The notes: generated by a model from the letters alone, not told the origin. A stretch of 22,247 nucleotides of DNA from CBDUBU01 sp965365465 (GCA_965365465.1 CBDUBU010000029.1:1-22247), one strand, 5' to 3'; shown: positions 1 to 8,833, counted from the stretch's first letter. A program made the numbers and translations.

Positions 1-1
1 G

Positions 2-1807
2 GCGGAGGAGTTGGCGGGGGCTGTAGCAAACAGCGGTGTGTTCAGTTGGAGCATACCGGCGGGTCTGGCTAATGGAGCAGACTACCGTATCCGGATTACA
101 AGCGTCAGCAATCCCGAAGTAGGAGACCAGAGCGACGATGCATTTTCCATCGAGGCGTTAACGTTTACCGTTCAGCCGGAAGGCGAACCGAGAATGGATA
201 GTGATTTCTCGCTGGTGGTGGCAACCTCCGGTTCGTTCCAGCCGGTGCAGCGGCAGTTGTTCTACCGCCGGGGTGGGGAGCGAAGTTTTCAGCGGATAGA
301 CCTGGCCGGGAGCGGGGGCGCTTTCCGGGGATCCATTCCGCAGGCCTATGTATCGGAGCGTGGAATCGATTATTACGTACGTCTCTCCGATGGGACTACC
401 ACGCTCACGTATCCCGCTGCGAATCCAGAATCGCGTCCGGCGCACGAGCGGGTGCAGGCGCCCACCCTGAATGCCGGGATGTCGCCGCCGGCGCAGTCCT
501 ACCGCATGATTTCGGTTCCGGTGGAACTGGGTGACCCCTCCATTGAAGCGGTGCTAGCCGATGATTTCGGCGCGCCGGATCGCGCTCGCTGGCGCATCTT
601 GCGGTGGAACAGCGCGGCGGAACGGTACGACGAGGACGCTGCGCTATCGGCTTCCATGACGCCTGGAACGGCCTTCTGGCTCATTACCGATTCAGGAGCG
701 CCTTACGATGTAGAAAACGGGCGCTCGGTGGATCTATCTGCGCCCGCTATCCTGCGACTGAGTCCGGGATGGAACCAGATCGGCAATCCGTATGCGTTCC
801 CGGTATCCTGGGCTGATGTCGTGTCCTGGAATGCTTCGCGGCTTGGCGCAGCCATCACCGGGCGTATTTCTCGTAAACCAGCGTATTATGACGGCATCGA
901 GATGAAATACGACACCAGTTCTTCTGTTCTGCGGCCCTGGGAGGGGTATTTCGTATTCAACGCAGGCACAGAGACGATAAGTCTGGAAGTGCCGCAGTTT
1001 GAGGCGCAACAGGGGGCAGGCAAGACAGGGCAGACCCTCTCTATGTTCTCGACCAGTTCCAATACTGCTCTGGTTCAGCTGCTGGCGACCATTCCAGGCA
1101 CACCGCTACGAGACACACAGAACTGGTTAGGTACAACCGATCAGGCCGGGGAGGAACGCATAGCAGAAGCGCCGGGCATAGGCGCCTACCTGCGGCTTTC
1201 CCTCATCGAGCAAGGAGATCGGTATGCTTCGGTGATAAAGCCCGTGCAAGGCAATGGGCAGCATTGGGATATGGAGATCGCTCTGGAGAATGCCGGAGAC
1301 CTGGACGCGGCGGGTCGTCGTGTTTCCGTCCAGATCCGGGAGCTAACGCCGCTTCCCACGGCGGCGGCGGTTTATGTGCTCGATCCGGAGCAGGGGACTG
1401 CCTTGCATGTGGAGGATGGTGTATTTCAGGTCGATCTGACAAAGGAAGCGCCTGTGCGACGCCTGCGTCTGATTGTTGGGTCGGAGGAATATGCAGAACA
1501 GCATGGGGACGGCGCTTCCCTCGTTCCGGTTTCGTACAGCCTGGAACAGAACTATCCGAATCCCTTCAACCCGGAAACGGTCATTCGCTATCAGGTTTCG
1601 AAAAAGGATCGGGTTCTGCTGGAGGTTTACAACACCCTCGGGCAACGTGTCCGAACGCTGGTGAATGAGGTTCAGAATGCGGGCCGGTATGAGGCTGCCT
1701 GGAGTGGAAACGACGCAGGAGGGAATCCTGTCTCCAGCGGCGTCTACCTGTACCGGATAACGGCCGGTGAGTATACGGCAGTCAAGAAGATGCTTCTGCT
1801 TCGTTAA
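2..1807 (+). CDS. T9SS-secreted multidomain protein, 5' end missing
   Basis: The reading frame is open back to the window edge, so the N-terminus lies outside; the TTG at position 11 is an internal Leu codon, not a credible start. The visible 601 residues begin inside a domain resembling the Kre9/KNH-like Ig fold (YRIRITSVSNP, then DAFSI, about 45 residues in). An Ig-like region follows to about residue 150. Next comes a module common in T9SS cargo (YRMISVPVEL and GWNQIGNPYAFPVSW, about 165-270), then beta-rich sequence. The last 89 residues are a type IX sorting domain: SLEQNYPNPFNPETVIRYQV, then LEVYNTLGQRVRTLV, SGVYLYRI and the basic KKMLLLR end. This domain directs export through the outer membrane, after which it is normally cleaved. 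No enzymatic motif is visible, so the role of the mature part is unknown. The stop lies 20 bp before the barrel protein gene, so the two probably share a transcript. Confidence 0.9.
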   Translation, partial: AEELAGAVANSGVFSWSIPAGLANGADYRIRITSVSNPEVGDQSDDAFSIEALTFTVQPEGEPRMDSDFSLVVATSGSFQPVQRQLFYRRGGERSFQRIDLAGSGGAFRGSIPQAYVSERGIDYYVRLSDGTTTLTYPAANPESRPAHERVQAPTLNAGMSPPAQSYRMISVPVELGDPSIEAVLADDFGAPDRARWRILRWNSAAERYDEDAALSASMTPGTAFWLITDSGAPYDVENGRSVDLSAPAILRLSPGWNQIGNPYAFPVSWADVVSWNASRLGAAITGRISRKPAYYDGIEMKYDTSSSVLRPWEGYFVFNAGTETISLEVPQFEAQQGAGKTGQTLSMFSTSSNTALVQLLATIPGTPLRDTQNWLGTTDQAGEERIAEAPGIGAYLRLSLIEQGDRYASVIKPVQGNGQHWDMEIALENAGDLDAAGRRVSVQIRELTPLPTAAAVYVLDPEQGTALHVEDGVFQVDLTKEAPVRRLRLIVGSEEYAEQHGDGASLVPVSYSLEQNYPNPFNPETVIRYQVSKKDRVLLEVYNTLGQRVRTLVNEVQNAGRYEAAWSGNDAGGNPVSSGVYLYRITAGEYTAVKKMLLLR

Positions 1808-1827
1808 ACCCTTATCCGGAGGCAGGG

Positions 1828-2931
1828 ATGAAAAAGCACATGCTATTGCTCGTGGTGGTCCTGGTTCTGCCTTATGCTGCATGGGGGCAGACTGGAGACA
1901 TTTTGTTGAATGCCAGCCAACAACCTGCGCGTGTTTCGTTCATGGCGCTCTATCAGAGCTATGAAGGTGAGGGAGAGCAGCTTTCAGAGATAAGCGCTCC
2001 CCTGCTGGTGTTCATGCCGCTGGGCCGAACGCTCGGCATCAGCCTTCTTGCCAGCCCCGCTTCCGTCTCAGGGAGCGAGACGGAGTCCCTGTCCGGGTTC
2101 AGCGACGCGCAGGTTGCCCTTAGCCATTACCGCCAGGTAGGTTCCGGGAGCCTCGTACTGAGCCTGGGCGCCAATCTGCCAAGCGGCCGGCGCGAGTTAA
2201 CACTGGATGAGTTTGGCACGTCGGTGCTGTTGAGCCAGAGTTTTTTCGATTTCCATGTACCGGTGCTGGGGCAGGGATTCAACGTGTCGCCAGGTTTTAC
2301 GTGGGCTTTCCCGATAGGAGAGGGGCTGGCACTGGGCATAGGAGCAGCTTACCAGTACAGAGGTTCTTTCCGGCCCATAAAGGGCACAGGGATGTATGAG
2401 CCGGGAGACGAAGTCCTTGCATCGGGAGGCATTGATGTCAGGCTGAATCCTGCGTGGTCGCTGTCAGCGGATGTAGCCCAGGCTTTTTATGCGACAGATA
2501 AAGTTGACGGCGAAGAGGTTTTCGGCTCCGGCGGCAAGACTACCATTACCTTGCAGTTGCTGGGCCGCCGCCGGTTTGATACGGCTCGCTTCGTGATTCG
2601 TTATCGAAGCAAGTCGAAGAGCGAGCTTCCGGCGGGTCTGCTGCCGGACAGCCGGACCCTTCAAACGGTTCCGAATCTGGCTGAGGCTTTTGCTTCCTAT
2701 CGCGCCCGGATCGGACGCCAAACGTACCTGACCTTTCTCGCGCATGGACGCAGTTTCGGAGAGACTGATATTTGCGGGCTGGCAGAATGCACAGGCTGGA
2801 CGACGTTTGACGCAGGACTCGCGCCGGAACTGGGCCTCTCAGATTCCATGAGTCTACTGCTGCGCGGGCTTTACCGGGTAGGAAGCTTCTCCGGCCCTGA
2901 AGTTGGTATGGGCCTGAATATAACACTGTGA
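1828..2931 (+). CDS. putative outer-membrane beta-barrel protein
   Basis: A 367-residue protein with a clear signal peptide (MKKHMLLLVVVLVLPYAAWG, cleavage near AWGQ). The rest has no further hydrophobic helix. It is rich in alternating polar/apolar strands separated by Gly/Asp/Ser turns (for example LSLSADVAQAF-type segments, TTITLQLLGRRRFDTARFVI and the closing GMGLNITL). This pattern and length fit a 12-16 strand outer-membrane barrel of the broad transporter/porin-like class, although the terminal residue is Leu rather than the classical aromatic. GGAGG at 1818-1822 lies 5 bp before the ATG and fixes the start. The gene follows the T9SS protein by 20 bp, so it may be functionally linked to it, for instance as a surface partner. 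I do not recognise a specific family; the substrate is unknown. Confidence 0.8.
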   Translation: MKKHMLLLVVVLVLPYAAWGQTGDILLNASQQPARVSFMALYQSYEGEGEQLSEISAPLLVFMPLGRTLGISLLASPASVSGSETESLSGFSDAQVALSHYRQVGSGSLVLSLGANLPSGRRELTLDEFGTSVLLSQSFFDFHVPVLGQGFNVSPGFTWAFPIGEGLALGIGAAYQYRGSFRPIKGTGMYEPGDEVLASGGIDVRLNPAWSLSADVAQAFYATDKVDGEEVFGSGGKTTITLQLLGRRRFDTARFVIRYRSKSKSELPAGLLPDSRTLQTVPNLAEAFASYRARIGRQTYLTFLAHGRSFGETDICGLAECTGWTTFDAGLAPELGLSDSMSLLLRGLYRVGSFSGPEVGMGLNITL

Positions 2932-2949
2932 TTTTGCCGGGCGCGAAGC

Positions 2950-4401
2950 TCATTTCAAAAGATGCAGGACCGTCATCCGGCTGAAGGATCCGGCCTCCAG
3001 GCGGCATACATACACTCCTCCCGGTTCATCACGCGCCTCCCAGACGATGGTGTGCCGTCCTGCGGGCTGATGCTTGTCCACGAGCAGGGCGACCTCACGA
3101 CCCAGGATGTCGTATACCTGCAGGCGCACCCGCGCCGGATGCGGCAGGGTATAGACAACAGACGTGGCGGGATTGAAGGGATTGGGATAGTTTCCTTCGA
3201 GCGCAAAAGAGGCCGGCGCATTGTCCGTGGATTGACTGGCTACCGTTGAAATTCGAGAGACGGTCAGCGCAACCGTCGGGCTGGTCGTCATGATCTGCGT
3301 ATCCGAGGCGCGAACTTGCAGGTAGACGGGTGCGGGCTGCTGCAAGTCGACGTTCCTTTTCTTCAGCGCCATTGCAAGCGCGTCAAGCGCTATTTCCTGA
3401 CGGGTTGCGGCGCCTGCTTCCAGCGAAAGGAGATCCATAGAGGATGAGAACGAAGGGTTCAGCGAAAACAGAACCGTATATGCAATGGGATCACCGTCCG
3501 GATCCCGGGCCTGCTGCCATGCAACCACCAGCGGCTTCTGGTCCTGTGCATCGCTGTTGAACGTCAGGTTTTCTCCGGCCTGCGGACTGGTTATTGCAAA
3601 GGCGCCGGGCGGGTCATTGATGGAGCGTACAACGACTGTGACGTTGCCCTCCGCAGTATTTCCTGCCCCATCCGCAATGGTGTAGGAAAAATGGTCCGTC
3701 CCGTGGTAGTCTCGATCAGGGGTATATGTAATGACGCCGTTCAGGCTTGCGCGCGCCACTCCTCGGGCCGGGTGCGATACCCCCGTGATAGAGATTTTTC
3801 GACCAGTAGAGACGCTGTCATTAACAAGGACCGCAATGAGAAGCGGTGTGTCCTCATCCGTTTCCACGAAGTCATCATTTGCAATGAGCGCCTGCGCCGG
3901 AGCAGTCCGGTTCACTTGCAGGTTCGAGGGAAACCCCATGCTGCTCAGATCAGCTTGTGAAACGCGCCGTTCGTTGCCCGCTGTATCCGTCAACAGCACT
4001 TCTTGCACGCGCCAGGCGCCCGTTTCCGCATCGGTCGGCACCGTGATTTGTGCCTGATACGTGCCGTCGCGGCTATCTCCGGCGACCAGTTGTAAAGCTG
4101 CGTTGTATTGCCGGCCGGCCGGACTCTGCAATGCCAGCCGTGTATACGCATCGAGGAGACTGAGTCCCGGAAAGGGGTCGGTAACCCGCAGCGTAAAGAC
4201 GATGTCTGCTGCACCGTCATAAACGTTGATCTCTCCGGGAGAGAAACCAAATTCTACCAGTTGGGGCGGCGTCGCATCGCCCATGACATGATTGCCTGGC
4301 TCCTGAGCGTGCAGGTGTTGTGGAGCGATGATAGCCAGGACGAAGGCCGTCGCCAAGCAGAGGGAAACAGTATACTGCGGGGGGCCGGATGGCTGGACCA
4401 T
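2950..4401 (-). CDS. T9SS-secreted Ig/cadherin-like domain protein
   Basis: A 483-residue secreted protein. Residues 1-33 form a signal peptide with a long n-region (hydrophobic LCLATAFVLAIIA, cleavage near HAQ). Residues about 45-165 form an Ig-like beta domain (ATPPQLVEFGFSP). Residues about 175-265 match the cadherin-like/tandem-95 type of repeat (ANDDFVETDEDTPLLIAVL, GVITYTPDRDYHGTDHFSYT, ending VVRSINDPP). Residues about 268-385 look fibronectin-III-like (TSPQAGENLTF, DPDGDPIAYTVLFSL). Residues 399-483 are the T9SS sorting domain (FALEGNYPNPFNPATSVVYT, GREVALLVD, GGVYVCRL). There are no catalytic motifs; it is most likely a surface adhesin-like or structural protein. It ends 18 bp from the convergent barrel gene. 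No Shine-Dalgarno sequence precedes the ATG; the start is chosen for its signal peptide. Confidence 0.9.
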   Translation of the reverse strand: MVQPSGPPQYTVSLCLATAFVLAIIAPQHLHAQEPGNHVMGDATPPQLVEFGFSPGEINVYDGAADIVFTLRVTDPFPGLSLLDAYTRLALQSPAGRQYNAALQLVAGDSRDGTYQAQITVPTDAETGAWRVQEVLLTDTAGNERRVSQADLSSMGFPSNLQVNRTAPAQALIANDDFVETDEDTPLLIAVLVNDSVSTGRKISITGVSHPARGVARASLNGVITYTPDRDYHGTDHFSYTIADGAGNTAEGNVTVVVRSINDPPGAFAITSPQAGENLTFNSDAQDQKPLVVAWQQARDPDGDPIAYTVLFSLNPSFSSSMDLLSLEAGAATRQEIALDALAMALKKRNVDLQQPAPVYLQVRASDTQIMTTSPTVALTVSRISTVASQSTDNAPASFALEGNYPNPFNPATSVVYTLPHPARVRLQVYDILGREVALLVDKHQPAGRHTIVWEARDEPGGVYVCRLEAGSFSRMTVLHLLK

Positions 4402-4650
4402 GATTGTTTATGCCAGTGATACGTAATCCGCAGGCAGTTTCGCAGCGGCTCCTGCCACACAAGAGGGGTTCGCTGGTTCATATGAGCAATCCCCCCGCTG
4501 CTTGCGCCGCTGCCTACCGTTAATATCGGTCGTTTCCGTCGCTTTTTAAGTGGTTACCCCGGATTGCCGGGGGGCAATGGATCAAAAATGCAAGGGCAGG
4601 CGTGCATAGTACAGAACCGTTGGCATTGACCGCACTTCACGGCTGGGCGT
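4402..4650. other. divergent intergenic region
   Basis: 249 bp lie between the start of the T9SS protein (-) and the DUF4159 gene (+), so both promoters should be here. I see no confident promoter hexamers. The only structure is a GC-rich element at 4557-4578 that can fold two mutually exclusive ways: CCCCGG/CCGGGG with an ATTG loop (4557-4572), or ATTGCC/GGCAAT with a GGGG loop (4563-4578). On the plus strand it would sit in the leader of the DUF4159 mRNA. A role in regulation is speculative. Confidence 0.4.
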
Positions 4651-5475
4651 ATGCGCAATTTCCTGTTTTCGGCGCTTCTGCTTGTATGTGCTGCTGCATT
4701 GGGCGCAGGGGCAGCAGGCGGCAATAAATCGAACAGGCAGCCGCTCGCTGCCACAGCCGGTCTTGCTTCGAGTGCAGCGGCGTCTCCGGCTCCGGTCGCC
4801 ACGGACGAGAATGGATTTCGGTTTGTGCGCGTCAAATACGAGCCGAACCGTCGGAGCCGCTGGGGCACGCCCCCCTGGAAATACGACTATCCTACCGCCG
4901 AGGAGAACCTTTACGTTGCGCTCGAGCGAACGACCAATATTCATCTCGAAGGGCCGCCTATCGTATTGTCGCTCAAGGATGAGGAGATTTTCGAATATCC
5001 CATTCTTTACCTCTGTGAGCCGGGGTACTGGCTTACTGATGAAGAAGAAATCGAAAATTTGAGAGCGTATCTGGCGCGTGGAGGATTTATCATCATCGAT
5101 GATTTTCACGACCAGCGCGACCCTGAACAGCGTGGGCCGCAGTGGGATAATTTCTACCACAACTTCAAGCAGGTATTCCCGGATCGCGAGCCTGTCGAAC
5201 TCGACCGTTCTCATCCGATCTGGTCCATCTACTACGATATAGACCCCGAAGAAGCGGTGTCTGCAAAACTTGAATCAGGAGAAGTGCCGTGGTTAGACAA
5301 ATACAGCGACCGGTATTACGGCATCTTCGATGATTCAGGGAGGATGTTGAGCGTGATCTGCTACAATCAGGACATCGGGGACGGATGGGAATGGCCCGGA
5401 CGTAACCTTCAGGACGCATCGACGGTCAGTTTTCAGATGGCCGTCAATTTCATCATGTACGCGCTGACGCACTGA
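4651..5475 (+). CDS. secreted DUF4159 protein (stand-alone paralogue)
   Basis: A 274-residue protein with a signal peptide (MRNFLFSALLLVCAAALGAG), a low-complexity Ala/Ser linker to about residue 52, then a complete DUF4159 domain (54-274). Hallmarks are FRFVRVKYE, DYPTAE (79-84), ERTTN, LYLCEPGYW (119-127), YLARGGFIIIDDF (140-152) and HPIWSIYYDIDP (188-199). The C-terminal block runs from NQDIGDGWEWP to the closing YALTH. The only cysteines in the domain, C122 and C237, are conserved in the paralogue at 16553-17296, so they may form a disulfide or matter for function. DUF4159 is of unknown function; the GG-F-DD segment resembles GATase/ThuA-like Rossmann folds (inference). It stands alone on the plus strand and converges on the large operon with a 5-bp gap. 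There is no strong ribosome site; the start is supported by the signal peptide. Confidence 0.9.
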   Translation: MRNFLFSALLLVCAAALGAGAAGGNKSNRQPLAATAGLASSAAASPAPVATDENGFRFVRVKYEPNRRSRWGTPPWKYDYPTAEENLYVALERTTNIHLEGPPIVLSLKDEEIFEYPILYLCEPGYWLTDEEEIENLRAYLARGGFIIIDDFHDQRDPEQRGPQWDNFYHNFKQVFPDREPVELDRSHPIWSIYYDIDPEEAVSAKLESGEVPWLDKYSDRYYGIFDDSGRMLSVICYNQDIGDGWEWPGRNLQDASTVSFQMAVNFIMYALTH

Positions 5476-5480
5476 CAGGG

Positions 5481-6497
5481 CTATCGGGTGTTTTCGATAG
5501 TCTCATTGAGCCGGGAAAGCTGAACGAACAGGCTTTCCAATTCTGCATAGTACTGGTTTTCGGGAAGGCGTGTTTTCCTGCTTTTCAACTCCGCAATTTC
5601 CTGCTCGATCTGTTCCTTTCTCGTCAACTGCTCGCGCGTTGCCTGTAGATTTCCGCCGGCGAGGGCTGCTGCGCGCCGTTGCAGGTAAGTAACGGAGGCG
5701 AGACTTCCTTCGCCGGATGCTTCCAATTCCTGCAGCCGGTAGGCTTTGCCATCGCCGGTATCCTCGATCAATGCGTGTTCGGTAGCGAGATGATTCTCTT
5801 CTTCAAACGAGCGCTCCGTCTTTTGAGAAGCATATGCAAACAGTTCGTATACGGACAGGTTGCCGTCTTTATCAAGGTCTGCCTCCGGACTGGACAAGGC
5901 TTCTACGAGAAACCGGGGAAAGACGGTCTCATTGCGTTCTGTGCCCGATCTGGTGGCGGTCACGATGATGCGATCCGGAAGGCTCAAGGCCTCTGAAAAC
6001 GGCCCGCTCGCGCTTGCCGTGTTGATGAAAACGATGCGTCCGGCATTTATGGCCTGGAGCAAATCCCCGTATTCGGTATCGGTCAGGTCTTGTCTGGGAA
6101 TGTTGAGTCTCGCACGCTCGCCGTCGTAGCTGCCGTGACCGAACAGGAGTACATAGAAATGGTCTTCCGGCCCTATACGAGACGCCAGCCTGGTCATGTG
6201 AGCGCGTATGTTTTCTGCTGTAGAAACGTCCGCAACGAAATCCATATCTCCTGTCTTCTGCTCCGCGAGCACTACAATGTTTGATGCCGGAAACTGAAAG
6301 CGATCCAGCAACGCCCGGCGGGTTTCAAAGAGATGCTGGTTGAAAATCCTGGAATGGGTATCGCTGCCGCCAAGCCCACCGATTAGAAGTGCGTAGTTTT
6401 GGGGCGCAGACGCTTGCGCATACCCTGAGTGGAGCAGTCCGGGCAGAAACGCACTAGCGAGGAGTATCGCGGCGATAAGTCGAGGGCGGAGCAGCAT
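5481..6497 (-). CDS. secreted caspase/C13-like protein with EF-hand, likely pseudo-enzyme
   Basis: Last gene of the large operon. With the start at 6497 it has 338 residues and a normal signal peptide (MLLRPRLIAAILLASAFLPG, cleavage near YAQA). A longer ATG at 6566 would add 23 residues and overlap the preceding gene by 34 bp; neither start has a clear ribosome site. Residues about 33-200 look like the clan CD caspase/legumain fold: YALLIGGLGG start, FYVLLFGHGSYDG with the catalytic-type His (H121), then IVFINTASASGPF where active members carry Cys. Here that strand end reads N-T-A-S-A-S-G without cysteine, so peptidase activity is doubtful. Residues 207-218 (DLDKDGNLSVYE) form a canonical EF-hand loop. 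The C-terminal 65 residues are predicted coiled coil (EQIEQEIAELKSRK). It probably acts in the periplasm as a binding or scaffold protein. Fold assignment is by motif only. Confidence 0.82.
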   Translation of the reverse strand: MLLRPRLIAAILLASAFLPGLLHSGYAQASAPQNYALLIGGLGGSDTHSRIFNQHLFETRRALLDRFQFPASNIVVLAEQKTGDMDFVADVSTAENIRAHMTRLASRIGPEDHFYVLLFGHGSYDGERARLNIPRQDLTDTEYGDLLQAINAGRIVFINTASASGPFSEALSLPDRIIVTATRSGTERNETVFPRFLVEALSSPEADLDKDGNLSVYELFAYASQKTERSFEEENHLATEHALIEDTGDGKAYRLQELEASGEGSLASVTYLQRRAAALAGGNLQATREQLTRKEQIEQEIAELKSRKTRLPENQYYAELESLFVQLSRLNETIENTR

Positions 6498-6532
6498 CGG
6501 CGCCAGGCGGAGTGAGTAAAACAAAATGGGAA

Positions 6533-8833
6533 TCAGGGCAGTCCTTTCCGACGCCGGTAAATCCATTCGGCTGAAAGCAGCAGGAGAATCAGTCCGAACA
6601 GAAACGGCATATCCCAGAGGTACGCTGCCCGGAAGATGGAAGTGCTCGTTCTGCGTTCTCGCAGGCCGGCAGGGATCGTACGAGCCTGATCCGGGGAATA
6701 GTAAAACCCGTTGCTTGCCTCTGCGAGATGTTGCAGGAAGTCTCGTTTGAGGGTTGCATCATAATACTCCCGGTTGGATGGCCGGACCAGATAGTTGCGA
6801 GCGTGTGCGCCGATCTCACCGCCGGCGCCCTCTGCGACCACTTCCAACTCGTAAAGTCCTTCGTCGGGAGGTGAGAACGAAGCCGTGAAGACGCCGTCCT
6901 CGGTAAGTTCTCGCTGGAAATCCAGTTCACGAATCACCCCCAGTGGATCTTTCATGAATCCACGCACGGCGGCGGCGTTCTCCGGGTTGAATGTTTCATC
7001 ATAGACGCGCACCGTCAGAGGCATTTCGTCGCCGGGAGCAATGCGCTGGTCGTCCAGATCAATATTTACGCGGTTGGGCGCTGAGGCAGCCAGCCATCGA
7101 ACGAGTTGCCGCCAGAAGCGCTGGTGCCGCGTGTCTCCAGCTTCCATAAGCATTTGCCAGCGCCAGGTGCTTGCCGTAGCCAGCGTGGCGGTTCGGCCTT
7201 TGCCGTATCGCTGGACGACGAGCAGGGGTTCGCGCTCGCCTGCTTCGTCGGCCGGTTTCTCGGCGAGCACCGTCGCGCCGGGTTTGACAGCCCCCAGGTA
7301 GTTCAGACTGGTAAGCCCCGGCATTTCACGCCACCGCGACTCGTTTTCAATCGGGTCGGGGGAAAGCTTCAGGATCGGGTTTTTGAATCCATCCCCGGTA
7401 GGAGCGAAGCGAAAACCTTGCTCCGCAGGTGATTTTTCCGGGTCTGCAAATTGGGGGGGGAAGGCTGTCCGGCGACTGAGGTCGATTTCCACCGGCAAGA
7501 GATCAGAGACCGGAGTGTTTTCGTAGGCCCCTGCCTCAAGGGTCGTACGTCCTCCGAGCATCAGGAAGCCGCTGCCCCGGATGCGAACAGCCTTTTCAAT
7601 CATCTCAAGCTGTTCGAGTGAGAACGCAGAGGCTTCGATATCTCCCAGAATAACAGCTTTGTATTTGTATAACTCCTCTTCGTCAGCCGCAAAGCCGCCC
7701 GTCAAGTCGCTCTCCTGCTTGATGCCCTGGCGGTAGTACTTGCCGGTTCCGGTGCGGGCTATCGAGGTGAAGTCAACGACCTGATCGTTTTCTAACGCTC
7801 GCTTGATGAACTTGAAATCTCTGCGCAGGTAGCCCTCCAGATACAGCACCCGGAGCGTGTCCTTCCGCGTGTCGATCAGCACGTTTACCGCATTGTTCAC
7901 TGTGTTCGTTTCTCCCGTCGCTTGTTCAACCTGAAGCGTGTACTCGCGGGCGCCTGCTTCACCGGGGTCGAAGAAAAGGGTAAACTGATCCAGTTTCCCA
8001 TCGCCCTTGAGGGAGCGTTTTTCAGAGAACACCGTCTCGCCTCCGGCGAGAATGTTGAACGTAACAGGTTCCGGTTCAGAAGCCCAGCTTCGCACTTTAA
8101 CGTCGATTTCTGCTCCCGTCGTCTCTTCAATCCCCTTGCTTACCATCGCGTCCAGGATTTCCCGGTCCTGCGCTGCGGTTTCCTGTCCCAGGCCGACGAT
8201 GTGCAGCGGAATACCGAGGCTGCGGAGTTCCTCGGCTTTGTTCAGCGGTATGGCGCTGCTGTTGTCTGCGCCATCGGTAAGGAGTACGATGCCGGTCAGG
8301 GGAAGTCCTTTGAAGTCCGAGAGCACGCGGTCCAGCGCTGAGGTCAGGTTGGTTGCTTTCTCGTCGAACCGGGTTTGCTGAAGGTCAGCAACCCGCTCCG
8401 GTTCGGAGCCAAACGCATAGTAGCGGATCTTGAAGTCCTCTTCCAGGCCGGAGACGATTCCCTCGTTCTCATCAAGGAGCAACTGCCTGACATCGTCGCT
8501 GCGGGTTTCGCCGAGCGCGCCGTCGGGCAGGTTCATGCTAGCCGAATTGTCCACGAGCACGGCGACGAAGTTTTCATCCGGCACGATGCCCGGCGTGATG
8601 AGCACCGGCTCAAACAGCGGCAGGCACAGCAGAAGCAGCGCCGGGATACGCAGTCCAAGCGAGAGCGCCTTGCTCCGATCGGAGGTGTAGATGGCAGTGA
8701 CGAAGTAGACAAGGACAAAGCCGACGAGCAGCATTAGCAGCATACCGGCGACAAGCAGAAGGCTGTCTGCCTGGAGGCCGATTTCACCCTCTGCGTACTG
8801 GAGACTACTGAACTTAAAAACCTGCTCAAGCAT
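6533..8833 (-). CDS. membrane VWA protein with GATase-like domain
   Basis: A 766-residue membrane protein. Two N-terminal transmembrane helices (about 24-49 and 59-79) are followed by a von Willebrand A domain (88-230) with a complete metal-ion site: D95-x-S97-x-S99, T161 or T164, and T186-D187-G. A beta-rich domain spans about 240-320. Residues about 325-585 resemble the class-I glutamine amidotransferase-like domain found in such proteins (LRVLYLEGYLRRDFKFIKRA, FLMLGGRTTLEAGAY), without a nucleophilic Cys, so it is probably non-enzymatic. Another Ig-like region (590-685) precedes a final helix (736-758) and a basic cytosolic tail. It lies 30 bp after the DUF4175-like gene; GAGG in the leader is a possible ribosome site. 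Homologues are usually annotated as VWA domain-containing protein. MIDAS domains bind partners through a divalent cation; the ligand is unknown. Confidence 0.9.
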   Translation of the reverse strand: MLEQVFKFSSLQYAEGEIGLQADSLLLVAGMLLMLLVGFVLVYFVTAIYTSDRSKALSLGLRIPALLLLCLPLFEPVLITPGIVPDENFVAVLVDNSASMNLPDGALGETRSDDVRQLLLDENEGIVSGLEEDFKIRYYAFGSEPERVADLQQTRFDEKATNLTSALDRVLSDFKGLPLTGIVLLTDGADNSSAIPLNKAEELRSLGIPLHIVGLGQETAAQDREILDAMVSKGIEETTGAEIDVKVRSWASEPEPVTFNILAGGETVFSEKRSLKGDGKLDQFTLFFDPGEAGAREYTLQVEQATGETNTVNNAVNVLIDTRKDTLRVLYLEGYLRRDFKFIKRALENDQVVDFTSIARTGTGKYYRQGIKQESDLTGGFAADEEELYKYKAVILGDIEASAFSLEQLEMIEKAVRIRGSGFLMLGGRTTLEAGAYENTPVSDLLPVEIDLSRRTAFPPQFADPEKSPAEQGFRFAPTGDGFKNPILKLSPDPIENESRWREMPGLTSLNYLGAVKPGATVLAEKPADEAGEREPLLVVQRYGKGRTATLATASTWRWQMLMEAGDTRHQRFWRQLVRWLAASAPNRVNIDLDDQRIAPGDEMPLTVRVYDETFNPENAAAVRGFMKDPLGVIRELDFQRELTEDGVFTASFSPPDEGLYELEVVAEGAGGEIGAHARNYLVRPSNREYYDATLKRDFLQHLAEASNGFYYSPDQARTIPAGLRERRTSTSIFRAAYLWDMPFLFGLILLLLSAEWIYRRRKGLP

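Noticed and set aside
11..13. TTG start preceded by GGAGGAG for the first gene
   Set aside because: The frame is open to the window edge and the sequence begins within a domain without a signal peptide, so this is an internal position of a truncated gene.
4557..4578. Riboswitch or terminator before the DUF4159 gene
   Set aside because: Only short alternative 6-bp stems are present, with no conserved aptamer features or U-tract.
6498..6566. Upstream ATG of the caspase-like gene
   Set aside because: Possible, but it places 23 residues before a normal signal peptide and overlaps the preceding gene; kept only as an alternative.
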